Under the pieces are notes generated by a model. That model did not search any database. It saw only the letters and a program-made list of their open reading frames with translations, and was not told the DNA's origin. From Stramenopiles sp. TOSAG23-3 (lineage: Eukaryota; Sar), in the NCBI GenBank assembly GCA_900128585.1, contig LT642319.1, positions 1 through 22,987 of the forward strand: DNA of 22,987 nucleotides, in the 5' to 3' direction. Shown here one piece after another: positions 1 through 8,075 of this stretch; position 1 is the stretch's first letter, and each line of letters begins with the position of its first letter. Position numbers and translations under genes: made by a program.

Positions 1-33
1 TTCTCTCTTCCTTCTCTTCTTCTTCTTTTTTTT
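1..33. repeat. TTC-rich polypyrimidine tract at left window edge
   Basis: The first 33 bases are almost purely pyrimidine, made of ctt/ttc units ending in a T run. The tract probably continues beyond the window, and the right end of the window is also a TTC tract. This looks like a microsatellite at which the sequence was cut or the assembly stopped. Confidence 0.7.
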
Positions 34-352
34 AATTTTAATACTACTACCGTATGCTATCATCAAAGGGAGGAGGTACTTTTTCAAAATTTTATTCATC
101 TTTAATTTTAGTTGTTTACTTACTTCAAACAAAATATTTAAAACAATTTTAACACTGTAATAATATTGTTTTAATTATGTATAAATAATGCAATAAATAT
201 TTCATAGGCATTTCTTTCTAGTCTTTCTTTCTACTTGCCAGCATTTCAAAATACAATCAATTGTAAAAGGGACACAGCATAGTTTATCTACGGGAGCAGA
301 ATGGGATTACATTAAATAGCATTAGATCAAAATATTTGAATTTTTTATAACT

Positions 353-387
353 GTAGTAGGTGAAGCGAAAACTTCGCCGCCCGCTAC
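353..387 (+). other. GC-rich hairpin in AT-rich spacer
   Basis: GGTGAAG (359-365) pairs with CTTCGCC (372-378), a 7-bp stem with one G-T pair, around the loop CGAAAA. GTAG (353-356) can pair with CTAC (384-387) as an outer clamp. The GC content stands out against the surrounding AT-rich DNA. It could be part of a structured RNA or a regulatory hairpin. I do not recognise a family. Confidence 0.35.
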
Positions 388-1104
388 CCACCATATTTCT
401 CCCATTATGTGCCTTTGTATTTATAATTTGTATTTAATTACATTTTATTCTACAGAAAATTTGATAGGTAGAAAAACAAACTGTAACACTACAGAAGGAA
501 GGCAACAGAAGAACATCAGAATAACACTGAGTATTAAATTCATATTTGAGATAAGGAAAAAAAGAAAGAAGTGATAAATCGACTGCAAACTGCAAGCGAC
601 GATTAATTACTTCAGTAGGAAGGAGGAAATCTTCGTCGTATTACGGTATTATGAGAGTAGAAGAACTATTTTAATCGTCTTCTAGACTACATAGTCGTCT
701 AGTTAAATATATGTCATTTAGCAATTATTCGCTTTTCTACGATCAAAATTTTGTTGTTGTATCCAAAAAAACTGCAACTTTACAACACACGGGCAATAAA
801 AGGAACAAAAAGAAAGAGTCGAATTCGGCAATTGGGACACACCATCAATGAGAGGCCTGGTTGTACTTGTTGTTTAAAAACTACTATCATCGTTCTTTGG
901 CTATTTGTGTTGTTGTTGGTATTATTGGTATGTACCGGTAGTATGTCGTCGTCAACAACAACAACAACGAAAAAATAAATAAATTATAAAGTCGTCAGTT
1001 TTTTGCAAAGCAAGACTTCTTTGGTGGTGATTTTTGGATTACTTCATTAACTAACTATTCATAAACAAAGAAAATAGAAAGCAATTCGCAAAAGGAACGG
1101 AGCG

Positions 1105-1155
1105 ATGACCAATATACATCTTCTCATAACTCTGTATAGAGACACCAAACCATGA
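1105..1155 (+). promoter_or_regulatory. Upstream ORF overlapping the EF-hand gene start (ATGA)
   Basis: An ATG at 1105 opens a 16-codon frame whose TGA (1153-1155) overlaps the main ATG (1152-1154) as ATGA. It lies in a different frame from the main gene. If it is inside the transcript, it could control translation by termination and reinitiation. The transcription start is unknown, so this is inference from layout. Confidence 0.4.
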
Positions 1156-4100
1156 GTACAGCTTCAGGGCTCGATGGCCAGGCCATGGGAACATTCGTGG
1201 AAAATTTGGACACAGACCTTAAGCATGGAGGCGCAGCTGCAACGGTCGACACGACTATCAAAAACACGTTAAAGAAATATTTTGCTTGGGATGTGGACGA
1301 AGACATGGAGGCAATGTGCGAAAAATTTACAGTTTCAGAAGATGGTACGCTTACTCGTTCGAAAACAGTCAGGCCAGTCGAAAGTATGAAAATCGAGGGT
1401 TATTCAAAAGAGTTTCGAGAGAATTATATCGCGGACTTGGAAGCTGCCAGGTCTGACAAAATTTTCGCTTCAGATGACATTAACGATCACTTAATAGACT
1501 TACACCTGTTCGTTATGGAATCTTTGAAATTTTACCCGTTAGATTTCAAGGTAGAATTTGTGCAAGAGGTCGCGGAAATGTTCGAAAATGTGAGGGATAG
1601 TTCGTTTTTTACAAAGAAGATCGCAAAGATCAAGGACACCTTTGCGGAAGACGCCCGGGAAGATTCCAGGGAAATTGAGAAAGACGACAACTTGCCCTTC
1701 CTCAGGCACTGCGAAGAGTTCGAGTTTTTGATGTCGCGGTTATCCAGCAAGACGCTACTTCACGAGTCGTTCGAGAGCAACTACGATAGCGTGTACAATC
1801 CCGACGCTGAAGACTATTCCAAAATGTCCGAAGATCTGTTCACTTTATGGGAGGAGACAAAGGACGAGTCGGTAGAAAATAGAAGAATTTTGAAACAGAG
1901 GACTTACGAAGAATTGCAGAGCACTCCGGATCAGTTTGAGCGATCCTTTATGGATGGGATCCAGCTTGTATTTAAAAAAATGCATGAAACAAAAGGTGCG
2001 TATTGGGATTTTTTCTGGGAAATGTGCGACAACGGGAGAGATGTGAGGGTGCTCGATACTTTACGCTTAGATGCACTCGATGTCGAGGTAATCAAGAACG
2101 AGGTCCAGCACAGGGGGCGCGGCATTCTCCACCCAATCTTGCTACGGAAATACTTGGTTGATCTTCAGAATTACAGAGAAGCATTTCGAAAAATGAAAAT
2201 AATGAGCTTCACCATTGAAACGGACACAGACCACGTGTACGAAAATGCACTCAGGGGCCTAATTTCGCACGGGATCAGGTTGTTTAGCCCAGACGAGTAT
2301 CTACATTTTCTTGGTAGTGCAAAGCTTGTTCGTATAAACATAGACGACAAGTTCATCGACATTATCTGCGACAAAGCCTGGAAAGACAAGCAGAAAGAAA
2401 AGTACGGCAATGCACTTGTTCAAAATGCAATGAAAGCCAGGGCAGAAGCCCAAAATTGCGTGTATAGAATACCTGACCCTGATGACGTGGTCCCAAACAA
2501 AAAATGGCTGGAGTACTGCGAGAACGAGCGCATCGAGCAATCATTGCACTACTACGAATTCGAGGAAGAGTCGAAAAGCAGAGACAAGGTGCGGAACAGG
2601 TTACGCAAGTCTGTCATGTCTAAAAGCACGTTTTCTGAAGAAGAGGAGGATGACCCTGACCAGTTTGAAATCGCGGCAATGAGTAAGCACAAAGCCGGTG
2701 CTTACCAAGATTCCCCGATGGGCAAGCAAACGTCCAGTGGTTTTGCAGACTCTCGAAAGAATAAGCAAACGCCGTTACGCAGAGCCAGCAGCGAAGAAGT
2801 CCCGGCAGCCGATAAGATGCCTATTATAGAGAGTTTCATTGATTACAATTTATGGCCAAAGTTCGACAGGAACAGAGACGGGAACCTAGATGTTATCGAA
2901 ACGAAACAAATGCTGGCGCACTACACAAAGAAAGAAATAAGTGCAAACAAATGCGCCCAGTTCTTGTCCAGCATAAGCGAGGAGGGCAACGAGTCTATCA
3001 AAAAGGCTGACTTTGCAACTTTTCTCGGAATCGGCATGACGCTGTCAGCAGCTGAACTGGAAGAATACTCTGCACGGAGCGCCCTGCACCAAATTTTGGC
3101 GTTGTTAATAGTGGAACTGAACGAGCAGATGAAGAAGCCCTTCGAAGGGAAAACAGTATCAAGGAGAAAAAACCAAAGAGGAGACGAACCTGGGGACGAG
3201 CCCTTAAGCACCCCGCAAAAGCCCGAAGAGCCGAAATCGACGAAGAGTGGAAGAACTATACACCACAAAACCGAAGACATGAACAGGTTTTTGTCTCTCA
3301 TGTGGAGTCACTACGATCCGGAAAATCTTGGAACTATGGATTACCAGCATCTTCAGGAACTTATGACACATTACACAGGGCACGTTTTGGACGAGGATCT
3401 ACAAGCCGAATTCAACGTGTTTGTGACAATGCTAGACCAAGACAAAAGTGGGTATCTTGATCGCACGGAGGTGTCAAACTTTATTACTTTTGGAGCGAAT
3501 ATGACAAACACAGAGCAGAAAATGTATTCTTCGCAGAGCAGGTTCCACGCAATAGTCACTACCTTTTTTATAGGGCTCCAAAAAGCTATGGTAGATTTCA
3601 ATAAGTTGTTTGCGAGAGTTTTAAAAATAGCCGCATTCAAAGGCTCGATCAGTTACGCGGCAATGAAAACCTTGATGTATCAATTTACGAGTGATGTAGA
3701 AATAGCTGGTGAACTCGAAATAAGCTTTAACATGTTCTTGGCAAAATTCAACAAGGGCACCCCAAACTCGTTAACGAAAGATGGGTTGGAAGCCATGGTA
3801 GCTTTTGGCATTGCAATGAACCGCAAAGAGCGTAGAGCATACGCAAAAAGAGGGCAAATTGAGAAGATTTTAGTAACCTTTTACAACAGACTTGAGGGTC
3901 ATCACGAGAAGAGAAAGTCTATAGCTCAGGAATCAGGGGAAGCGATAATTGCGAAGAGGGCCGAGAACCTCGAGAAATTTTTAACTGAGGTCGTGTGGAA
4001 TGAGCTCGATGCCGGGGTCGAATTAGCAGATTTGGATTCAAGCCATGCGAAGAAGCTGTTTGAAAAGTATACCAAACATCACATGATCAGCGAAAGTGAT

Positions 4101-4319
4101 TGCCAAAAGCTGTTGAATCATTTGGACAAAGACCAATCTGGAAAGGTGAACCATGAAGAGCTTGCAAAATTCGTCTCGGTCGGCTTTGCGCTATCTGCGG
4201 AACAAAGAGAGCGGTATGCACGCCAGGGAAATTTTCACGTAATGATCGTCGAATTTTTTGAGGCGATGGACACCGAATTAAAAGAATACGAAAAAAGTCA
4301 CAATATTCACGTTCGTTAA
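1152..4319 (+). CDS. Large EF-hand repeat protein (1055 aa)
   Basis: This 1055-residue protein is probably cytosolic and calcium-responsive; I do not recognise an exact family. Residues 1-555 are helical, charged and of unknown type, ending in an acidic stretch near 496-506. Residues 562-1046 form four related modules. Each has an EF-A position, a conserved Tyr/Phe-Thr site after the EF-A helix (HYT, HYT, QFT, KYT), an EF-B position, then a tail with a Gly-rich turn, a Tyr and usually Phe-His-x-Ile followed by FF. Canonical 12-residue calcium loops are at 572-583 (DRNRDGNLDVIE), 762-773 (DQDKSGYLDRTE) and 992-1003 (DKDQSGKVNHEE). The loop at 722-733 is degenerate, and the other four positions have lost their ligands. 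There is no signal peptide or membrane segment. The ATG at 1152 has A at -3 and follows an overlapping upstream ORF. No introns are visible. Confidence 0.85.
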   Translation: MSTASGLDGQAMGTFVENLDTDLKHGGAAATVDTTIKNTLKKYFAWDVDEDMEAMCEKFTVSEDGTLTRSKTVRPVESMKIEGYSKEFRENYIADLEAARSDKIFASDDINDHLIDLHLFVMESLKFYPLDFKVEFVQEVAEMFENVRDSSFFTKKIAKIKDTFAEDAREDSREIEKDDNLPFLRHCEEFEFLMSRLSSKTLLHESFESNYDSVYNPDAEDYSKMSEDLFTLWEETKDESVENRRILKQRTYEELQSTPDQFERSFMDGIQLVFKKMHETKGAYWDFFWEMCDNGRDVRVLDTLRLDALDVEVIKNEVQHRGRGILHPILLRKYLVDLQNYREAFRKMKIMSFTIETDTDHVYENALRGLISHGIRLFSPDEYLHFLGSAKLVRINIDDKFIDIICDKAWKDKQKEKYGNALVQNAMKARAEAQNCVYRIPDPDDVVPNKKWLEYCENERIEQSLHYYEFEEESKSRDKVRNRLRKSVMSKSTFSEEEEDDPDQFEIAAMSKHKAGAYQDSPMGKQTSSGFADSRKNKQTPLRRASSEEVPAADKMPIIESFIDYNLWPKFDRNRDGNLDVIETKQMLAHYTKKEISANKCAQFLSSISEEGNESIKKADFATFLGIGMTLSAAELEEYSARSALHQILALLIVELNEQMKKPFEGKTVSRRKNQRGDEPGDEPLSTPQKPEEPKSTKSGRTIHHKTEDMNRFLSLMWSHYDPENLGTMDYQHLQELMTHYTGHVLDEDLQAEFNVFVTMLDQDKSGYLDRTEVSNFITFGANMTNTEQKMYSSQSRFHAIVTTFFIGLQKAMVDFNKLFARVLKIAAFKGSISYAAMKTLMYQFTSDVEIAGELEISFNMFLAKFNKGTPNSLTKDGLEAMVAFGIAMNRKERRAYAKRGQIEKILVTFYNRLEGHHEKRKSIAQESGEAIIAKRAENLEKFLTEVVWNELDAGVELADLDSSHAKKLFEKYTKHHMISESDCQKLLNHLDKDQSGKVNHEELAKFVSVGFALSAEQRERYARQGNFHVMIVEFFEAMDTELKEYEKSHNIHVR

Positions 4320-4482
4320 AGTAAAAAATACAGAAAGGAAGAGTGTTATTCGGTGTCGTATTTTTTTTTACCTTTCTCCAGCGGTGTCGTGAATTGCTTT
4401 CAGAACAACAGATTTACTAGAATCAATTATTGAGATTAAATTTATTCATTTTAATTCTTTAACCAGTTTTATTTTTAGCCAA

Positions 4483-4520
4483 TAAATAACAGCCAATATT
4501 CTTGTTTTTAAATTTTGTAA
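4483..4520. repeat. Direct repeat copy 1 (AGCCAAT element)
   Basis: It begins taaataacagccaat and ends aaattttgtaa. Compared with copy 2 at 4537-4576 it differs by one base (att versus ttt) and by two T in a T run. AGCCAAT also occurs just before it, at 4477-4483. Confidence 0.8.
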
Positions 4521-4524
4521 GCTA

Positions 4525-4576
4525 AATTTAATTACTTAAATAACAGCCAATTTTCTTGTTTTTTTAAATTTTGTAA
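4525..4576. repeat. Direct repeat copy 2, including a 27-bp block shared with 9462-9488
   Basis: Positions 4537-4576 repeat copy 1 (4483-4520). The block 4525-4551 is identical over 27 bases to 9462-9488, in the other convergent spacer of this window. The shared core is taaataacagccaat. Confidence 0.8.
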
Positions 4577-4626
4577 TGCCCAAACTGTGCCAGTCACCAG
4601 CATCTTCGAATTTTATAAAACTGTTC

Positions 4627-5562
4627 TTACGAATACAATTTTATCAACTCGTCCGACACTGCAGCCGTGGTAAGAACGCCTAAATCTGTGAATAACAGTG
4701 TGATATAAGATGGGGGCGTGTAATCACTTGTAGGACTAGTCATTTGCAAAAGTTCGGAATTTTCCGACTGCAATGATTTGCCGAAGTCCAAGCAAGGGAC
4801 GATCGCATGTTGGTTCTTCGACGATGGAAGATCATCTTGGTTCAGCGGATACAATCGTGCGAATTTATAACTTTCTGCGGCCACGTACAAGGGTTTCCTG
4901 AACGCATTTGCTACTACCGCCAATTGGTACGTTCCGACCTTATTAACAATACCCCCGTTTTCAACGACGCCAGAAGCGCCAACAAGGCACATATCTACTT
5001 TCCCCATTGTATACGCAACCGCTGAATCTAAAATTACCGTACAAGGTATACTGTGCTTCGTCAAAATTCCTGCCGTAACATACCCGTCCCCGTCCCCTAC
5101 TACCCCTCTGCTCTCTGTGATAATCACGTTAAACGTTTTTGATTTCGCTGCATTTAACAAAACTTGTGTGACGACCCGGGAGTGCCCATGTATCAAAATG
5201 GTTGCATCGTCCCTTATGAACCTTTCCCCGTGAGTTGCGATGGTTTCCCTACTTTCCACCGCTTTTTCCATGAACCGCTCTCCACGCTCCACTATTGCCC
5301 GTTTGCACGACTCAAAGTCTCTACCATCGTCAAAGGTTCTTGTGACGTCGTTGAGAAACAAATCACACCCGGCTTTCAGAGAAATTGAGTACTCGCCGTA
5401 CGACGTCAAATCGTCCGCAGCACTACGAATTTCAACGACAAGGCTCATCATGGTACTCGCCGTGCTTCTCTGCAACATACGCGTCAGCGCCCGAATTGCC
5501 GCCACGGCGCTAGACACGTCGGGCGAGGCCGAGAAAGCCTTGAAGTCTTCTAAAACACTCAT
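4627..5562 (-). CDS. EIF2B1: Translation initiation factor eIF2B, alpha subunit
   Basis: This is the alpha (regulatory) subunit of the cytosolic eIF2B decamer, the guanine nucleotide exchange factor for eIF2 that senses eIF2-alpha phosphorylation. The 311 residues match the usual length of about 305. An N-terminal helical domain (1-115) is followed by the Rossmann-like eIF2B/MTNA fold. Family hallmarks visible are GHSRVV (126-131), VGASGVVENGG (194-204) with the following Asn-Lys-x-Gly-Thr segment, PLYVAAESYKFARLYPLN (224-241), and a C-terminus ending in LLFTDLGVL and AVSDELIKLY. The open frame reaches a GTG at 5565, but the next codon is the ATG at 5562, chosen as the start. It converges with the EF-hand gene and diverges from the carrier-like gene. 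No introns or breaks are visible. Confidence 0.96.
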   Translation of the reverse strand: MSVLEDFKAFSASPDVSSAVAAIRALTRMLQRSTASTMMSLVVEIRSAADDLTSYGEYSISLKAGCDLFLNDVTRTFDDGRDFESCKRAIVERGERFMEKAVESRETIATHGERFIRDDATILIHGHSRVVTQVLLNAAKSKTFNVIITESRGVVGDGDGYVTAGILTKHSIPCTVILDSAVAYTMGKVDMCLVGASGVVENGGIVNKVGTYQLAVVANAFRKPLYVAAESYKFARLYPLNQDDLPSSKNQHAIVPCLDFGKSLQSENSELLQMTSPTSDYTPPSYITLLFTDLGVLTTAAVSDELIKLYS

Positions 5563-5635
5563 CACGCACGTTCTTTGACAAAATGCTTGCCAATCAAGAT
5601 TTTCTTCGCGTCTTCTTGAAAAGGAATTTTTTTCC

Positions 5636-5676
5636 TATCCATCCATCCTCCCATCCATCCACCCCTTCATCCATTC
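5636..5676 (+). repeat. Imperfect (ATCC)n tract
   Basis: Repeated atcc units with small interruptions (ctcc, accc, ttc) form a pyrimidine-rich microsatellite about 75 bases upstream of the eIF2B alpha start codon. Confidence 0.75.
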
Positions 5677-6050
5677 TTTCTATCGATAGATGAAAAGTGA
5701 AATAATCAATGGCACACATACCGTATTAATGTCACTACCAATATTATATTACAGAGAGCAAATATATAAAAACAAAAAAAAACATTTGTACTTGTAAAGG
5801 GAACACTACGAGTAAGTATAAAAAATTGGTAAGTTTCCCCCTCATTTTACGTGTTATTCAATGTTATTTTATGCAAGACTAACTCCCTGCTAGTTTTTTA
5901 ATTAAAAAAAAAAGGATTCGACTACTATTTTACTGTATTTAAAATATATAATTTATTATTTATTATATTTTAATTTTTTTAGAAGAAGAAGAACAACAAC
6001 AAAAAGAAGAAGCGCCAACACACAATCAACAACCACCGAGAGACAAACCT

Positions 6051-6244
6051 CTCTTCTTCTTTTTTCTTCTTCTTCTTCTTCTTTCTTCTTTTTTCTTCTT
6101 CTTCTTCTTCTTCTTCTTTCTTCTTCTTCTTCTTCTTCTTCTTCTTCTTCTTCTTTCTTCTTCTTCTTCTTTTCTTCTTTCTTTTCTTCTTCTTTTTCTT
6201 CTTCTTCCTTCTTCTTCTTTCTTCTTCTTCTTCTTCTTTCTCTT
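6051..6244 (+). repeat. Long TTC/GAA microsatellite
   Basis: About 190 bases are almost pure ctt/ttc units with occasional extra T. It is the longest internal polypurine-polypyrimidine tract of the window and lies between two divergent promoters. In all three minus-strand frames it is open, giving spurious Lys/Glu/Arg-rich reading frames. Confidence 0.92.
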
Positions 6245-6803
6245 TGTGATGGATGGGGGGCTTCCCAACGACCATCCACAAAATCATAAAAAATAACTAG
6301 TATTTAATAATCCAGGATGGATTATTTAGTAGAAATTCCGTAGCTTCTTCTTTCTTCTTCTCGTTTGTTAAATAAAAAAAAATAATAAATAAAAAAAGAA
6401 GATTTTGTATCTTTTAATAATTACATACAGTATATAATTCTTTTAAATTAAATACGAGGAAATGTTAAGTTTAGGTTTTATATACTTTTTAATGAATAAA
6501 ATACTTTTTCTTTCCTTTATAAAGTAAAGATATATATAATGTTTAAACAAAACGATGTCCTTAAATTATTACACAAAATTGGACGACACAAGCCGCCTTG
6601 GTCCTCCTTGTTGGTGCCTCTTTGTTGGTGTGGTGAGATACAAAGGGGTTATTTATTTACTTACAGTTTGCAGGTATTGTCAAATTAAGCAACACAGAAG
6701 GCTTCTCTTTTCCTGATTAAGAATTAACCTCTTCGCCACTTTGGGCTTGCAAAGAAGGACTCATTGGCACGTTCTGGAGTGCACTATTATTAGGGCGAGA
6801 ACG

Positions 6804-8075
6804 ATGTTTGCTATTCGTGCAACAATGAGGGTGCCCCTCGCAAGGTCGCTTACGATGGGGGCGCCTGGGAGGACGCTTGGAAGGACGCCGGGTGTGTGTC
6901 GCCCTGTACGTGCGCATGGCACGATGCCATTCCTACCGCGCTCTTTGCGCCGGTTTCATAATCCAAGAAATTCGGCACAAGCTCCATGGTTGATGGGAAG
7001 GCCACGGTGGATTCAACGACCTCAAGCACGGTCAGTGTTCACGAAAACTAAGGCTAAACGTGAGAAGTCGAATACGGACACGTTCCAGGTGACGCGCCCG
7101 ACGACAACGAAAGAAATATTGCAATTGGATGGTATGGTGTACACTGGCGCCGTAATGTTCGGGGGTATTGCCATCTTCTTGAACACATCCACAAAAGAAG
7201 AGAAAAGGGACTGGCTGCTGTGGAGCATGCGCTTATTTCGCGACGCGGGCATCCGCAAGGAACACGTGAACGACGAGGTGTTGGCCACAAACATTGCAAC
7301 GCTTCTTGAAAGTGGATGCAACAACATTTTAGCCTCTCCACTGTTTTATTCCGTGTGGCACTTGATCCATCGGCAGAGCCTGGGAGTTTCGATCCTCCGG
7401 GGATTTACGGGGACGCTTCGAATTGTCCCGTTTATGACTGCCTTTTACTGCTTTGCAGCGTACATCGTGCCGTACGCCACGCAGCATTTTCTGAAACAGG
7501 GCGATGAGTATGAAACTGCATACCAGAAAAGCCAGTACAGCCTAGTGTTTGGTATTTCAATTGTTGAGACGATCGTGGAACTTATGGGCTGTGGCGTTGG
7601 CCTCAACCAAATGACTTTGGCACCATTGCTGTTGTTTTACCCGGCTCTGATTGGTCGTATCGTCAGTGGTGTCCTGTTGCAGATAAAGAAAACCGGGGCC
7701 GAGTTCGAAAACATCCTGCCCGCCAGCTACAGGGACGAAAATGCCCCAGAGTGGCAGCAAAGCGTCAGCAAAGCATTGGATTTGTTGGCCATCGACGAGT
7801 CCTTTTTCATCACCCTTTTTGGAACTAGTGTGTTTCAGCACATTTTAAACGGTGTAACTTTTATCATGCTGACGCGCGGAAAGGCCACAACGTTGGGCGA
7901 CATCGGACGATACATGAAAGAAGGCGGCTTTGCCCAATTGCTCCGAACGATCGGGATGCGTTTTTCATTTTGCCTGGGTTGGAATTGGCTGAGTTCGCAG
8001 AAGAAAGATACATCGTTCGTTCAGCTCGCAATCGACAAATCAAAAGAAGGTGAAAAAGCTTCGCTCTCAGAGTAA
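6804..8075 (+). CDS. Mitochondrion-targeted polytopic membrane protein, carrier-like
   Basis: The 423-residue protein starts at the ATG at 6804; the frame is open upstream to a TTG at 6741 without ATG. Residues 1-80 have many Arg and no Asp or Glu, as in a mitochondrial presequence. The rest has several hydrophobic segments (about 112-126, 200-225, 245-262, 272-293 and 333-355). ILRGFTGTLRIVPF (197-210) and the stretch around EGGFAQLLRTIGMRF (373-387) resemble the even-helix signature of mitochondrial carriers, where a glycine-rich matrix helix precedes a helix with Arg and Pro. The canonical PxDxxK/R motifs are absent, so it would be a divergent or non-transporting member (compare Ugo1 or SLC25A46). 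This assignment is inference and other inner- or outer-membrane proteins are possible. Confidence 0.8.
   Translation: MFAIRATMRVPLARSLTMGAPGRTLGRTPGVCRPVRAHGTMPFLPRSLRRFHNPRNSAQAPWLMGRPRWIQRPQARSVFTKTKAKREKSNTDTFQVTRPTTTKEILQLDGMVYTGAVMFGGIAIFLNTSTKEEKRDWLLWSMRLFRDAGIRKEHVNDEVLATNIATLLESGCNNILASPLFYSVWHLIHRQSLGVSILRGFTGTLRIVPFMTAFYCFAAYIVPYATQHFLKQGDEYETAYQKSQYSLVFGISIVETIVELMGCGVGLNQMTLAPLLLFYPALIGRIVSGVLLQIKKTGAEFENILPASYRDENAPEWQQSVSKALDLLAIDESFFITLFGTSVFQHILNGVTFIMLTRGKATTLGDIGRYMKEGGFAQLLRTIGMRFSFCLGWNWLSSQKKDTSFVQLAIDKSKEGEKASLSE

Larger units (their letters stand above)
1..1151. other. AT-rich 5' intergenic region of the EF-hand gene
   Basis: This stretch of more than 1.1 kb is AT-rich with frequent stops in all frames. 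The only sizeable open frame (about 751-978, plus strand) lacks an ATG and ends in a CAA-type low-complexity run, so I do not call it a gene. It holds a GC-rich hairpin (353-387), a second small hairpin whose arms are CTAGAC (681-686) and GTCTAG (696-701), an isolated GTACCGGT octamer (932-939) and a 16-codon upstream ORF at the end. No tRNA or other RNA gene was recognised. Confidence 0.6.
4320..4626. other. Convergent 3' spacer between EF-hand and eIF2B alpha genes
   Basis: This 307-bp AT-rich spacer lies between two gene 3' ends. It contains the motif CGGTGTCGT twice (4351-4359 and 4382-4390), then two direct copies of a 38-40 bp repeat. No open frame or RNA gene was seen. AATAAA occurs at 4481-4486 inside the first repeat and could serve as a polyadenylation signal for the plus-strand gene. 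Confidence 0.6.
5563..6803. other. Divergent promoter region with simple repeats
   Basis: This 1.24-kb AT-rich region separates the 5' ends of eIF2B alpha and the carrier-like gene. It holds an ATCC-rich run (5636-5676), a TATCGATA palindrome near 5691, a long TTC tract (6051-6244), a short TTC tract (about 6345-6362) and a more GC-rich segment with ttggtcctcc and ttgttggtg units near 6597-6632. Lys/Glu-rich open frames on the minus strand here are products of the TTC repeat. No RNA gene was recognised. Confidence 0.6.

Noticed and set aside
751-978. 75-codon plus-strand open frame with a hydrophobic segment near its end
   Set aside because: It starts at TTG with no in-frame ATG, ends in low-complexity Thr repeats and lies in AT-rich spacer DNA.
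2921-3640. Minus-strand open frames inside the EF-hand gene
   Set aside because: They are antisense shadows; the plus strand encodes clear EF-hand modules here.
5956-6287. Three minus-strand open frames rich in Lys, Glu and Arg
   Set aside because: They are translations of the TTC/GAA microsatellite in each frame and have no protein-like composition outside the repeat.
6741-6803. N-terminal extension of the carrier-like protein from a TTG
   Set aside because: Non-ATG starts are not expected as the default in a eukaryote, and the ATG at 6804 begins a good presequence.
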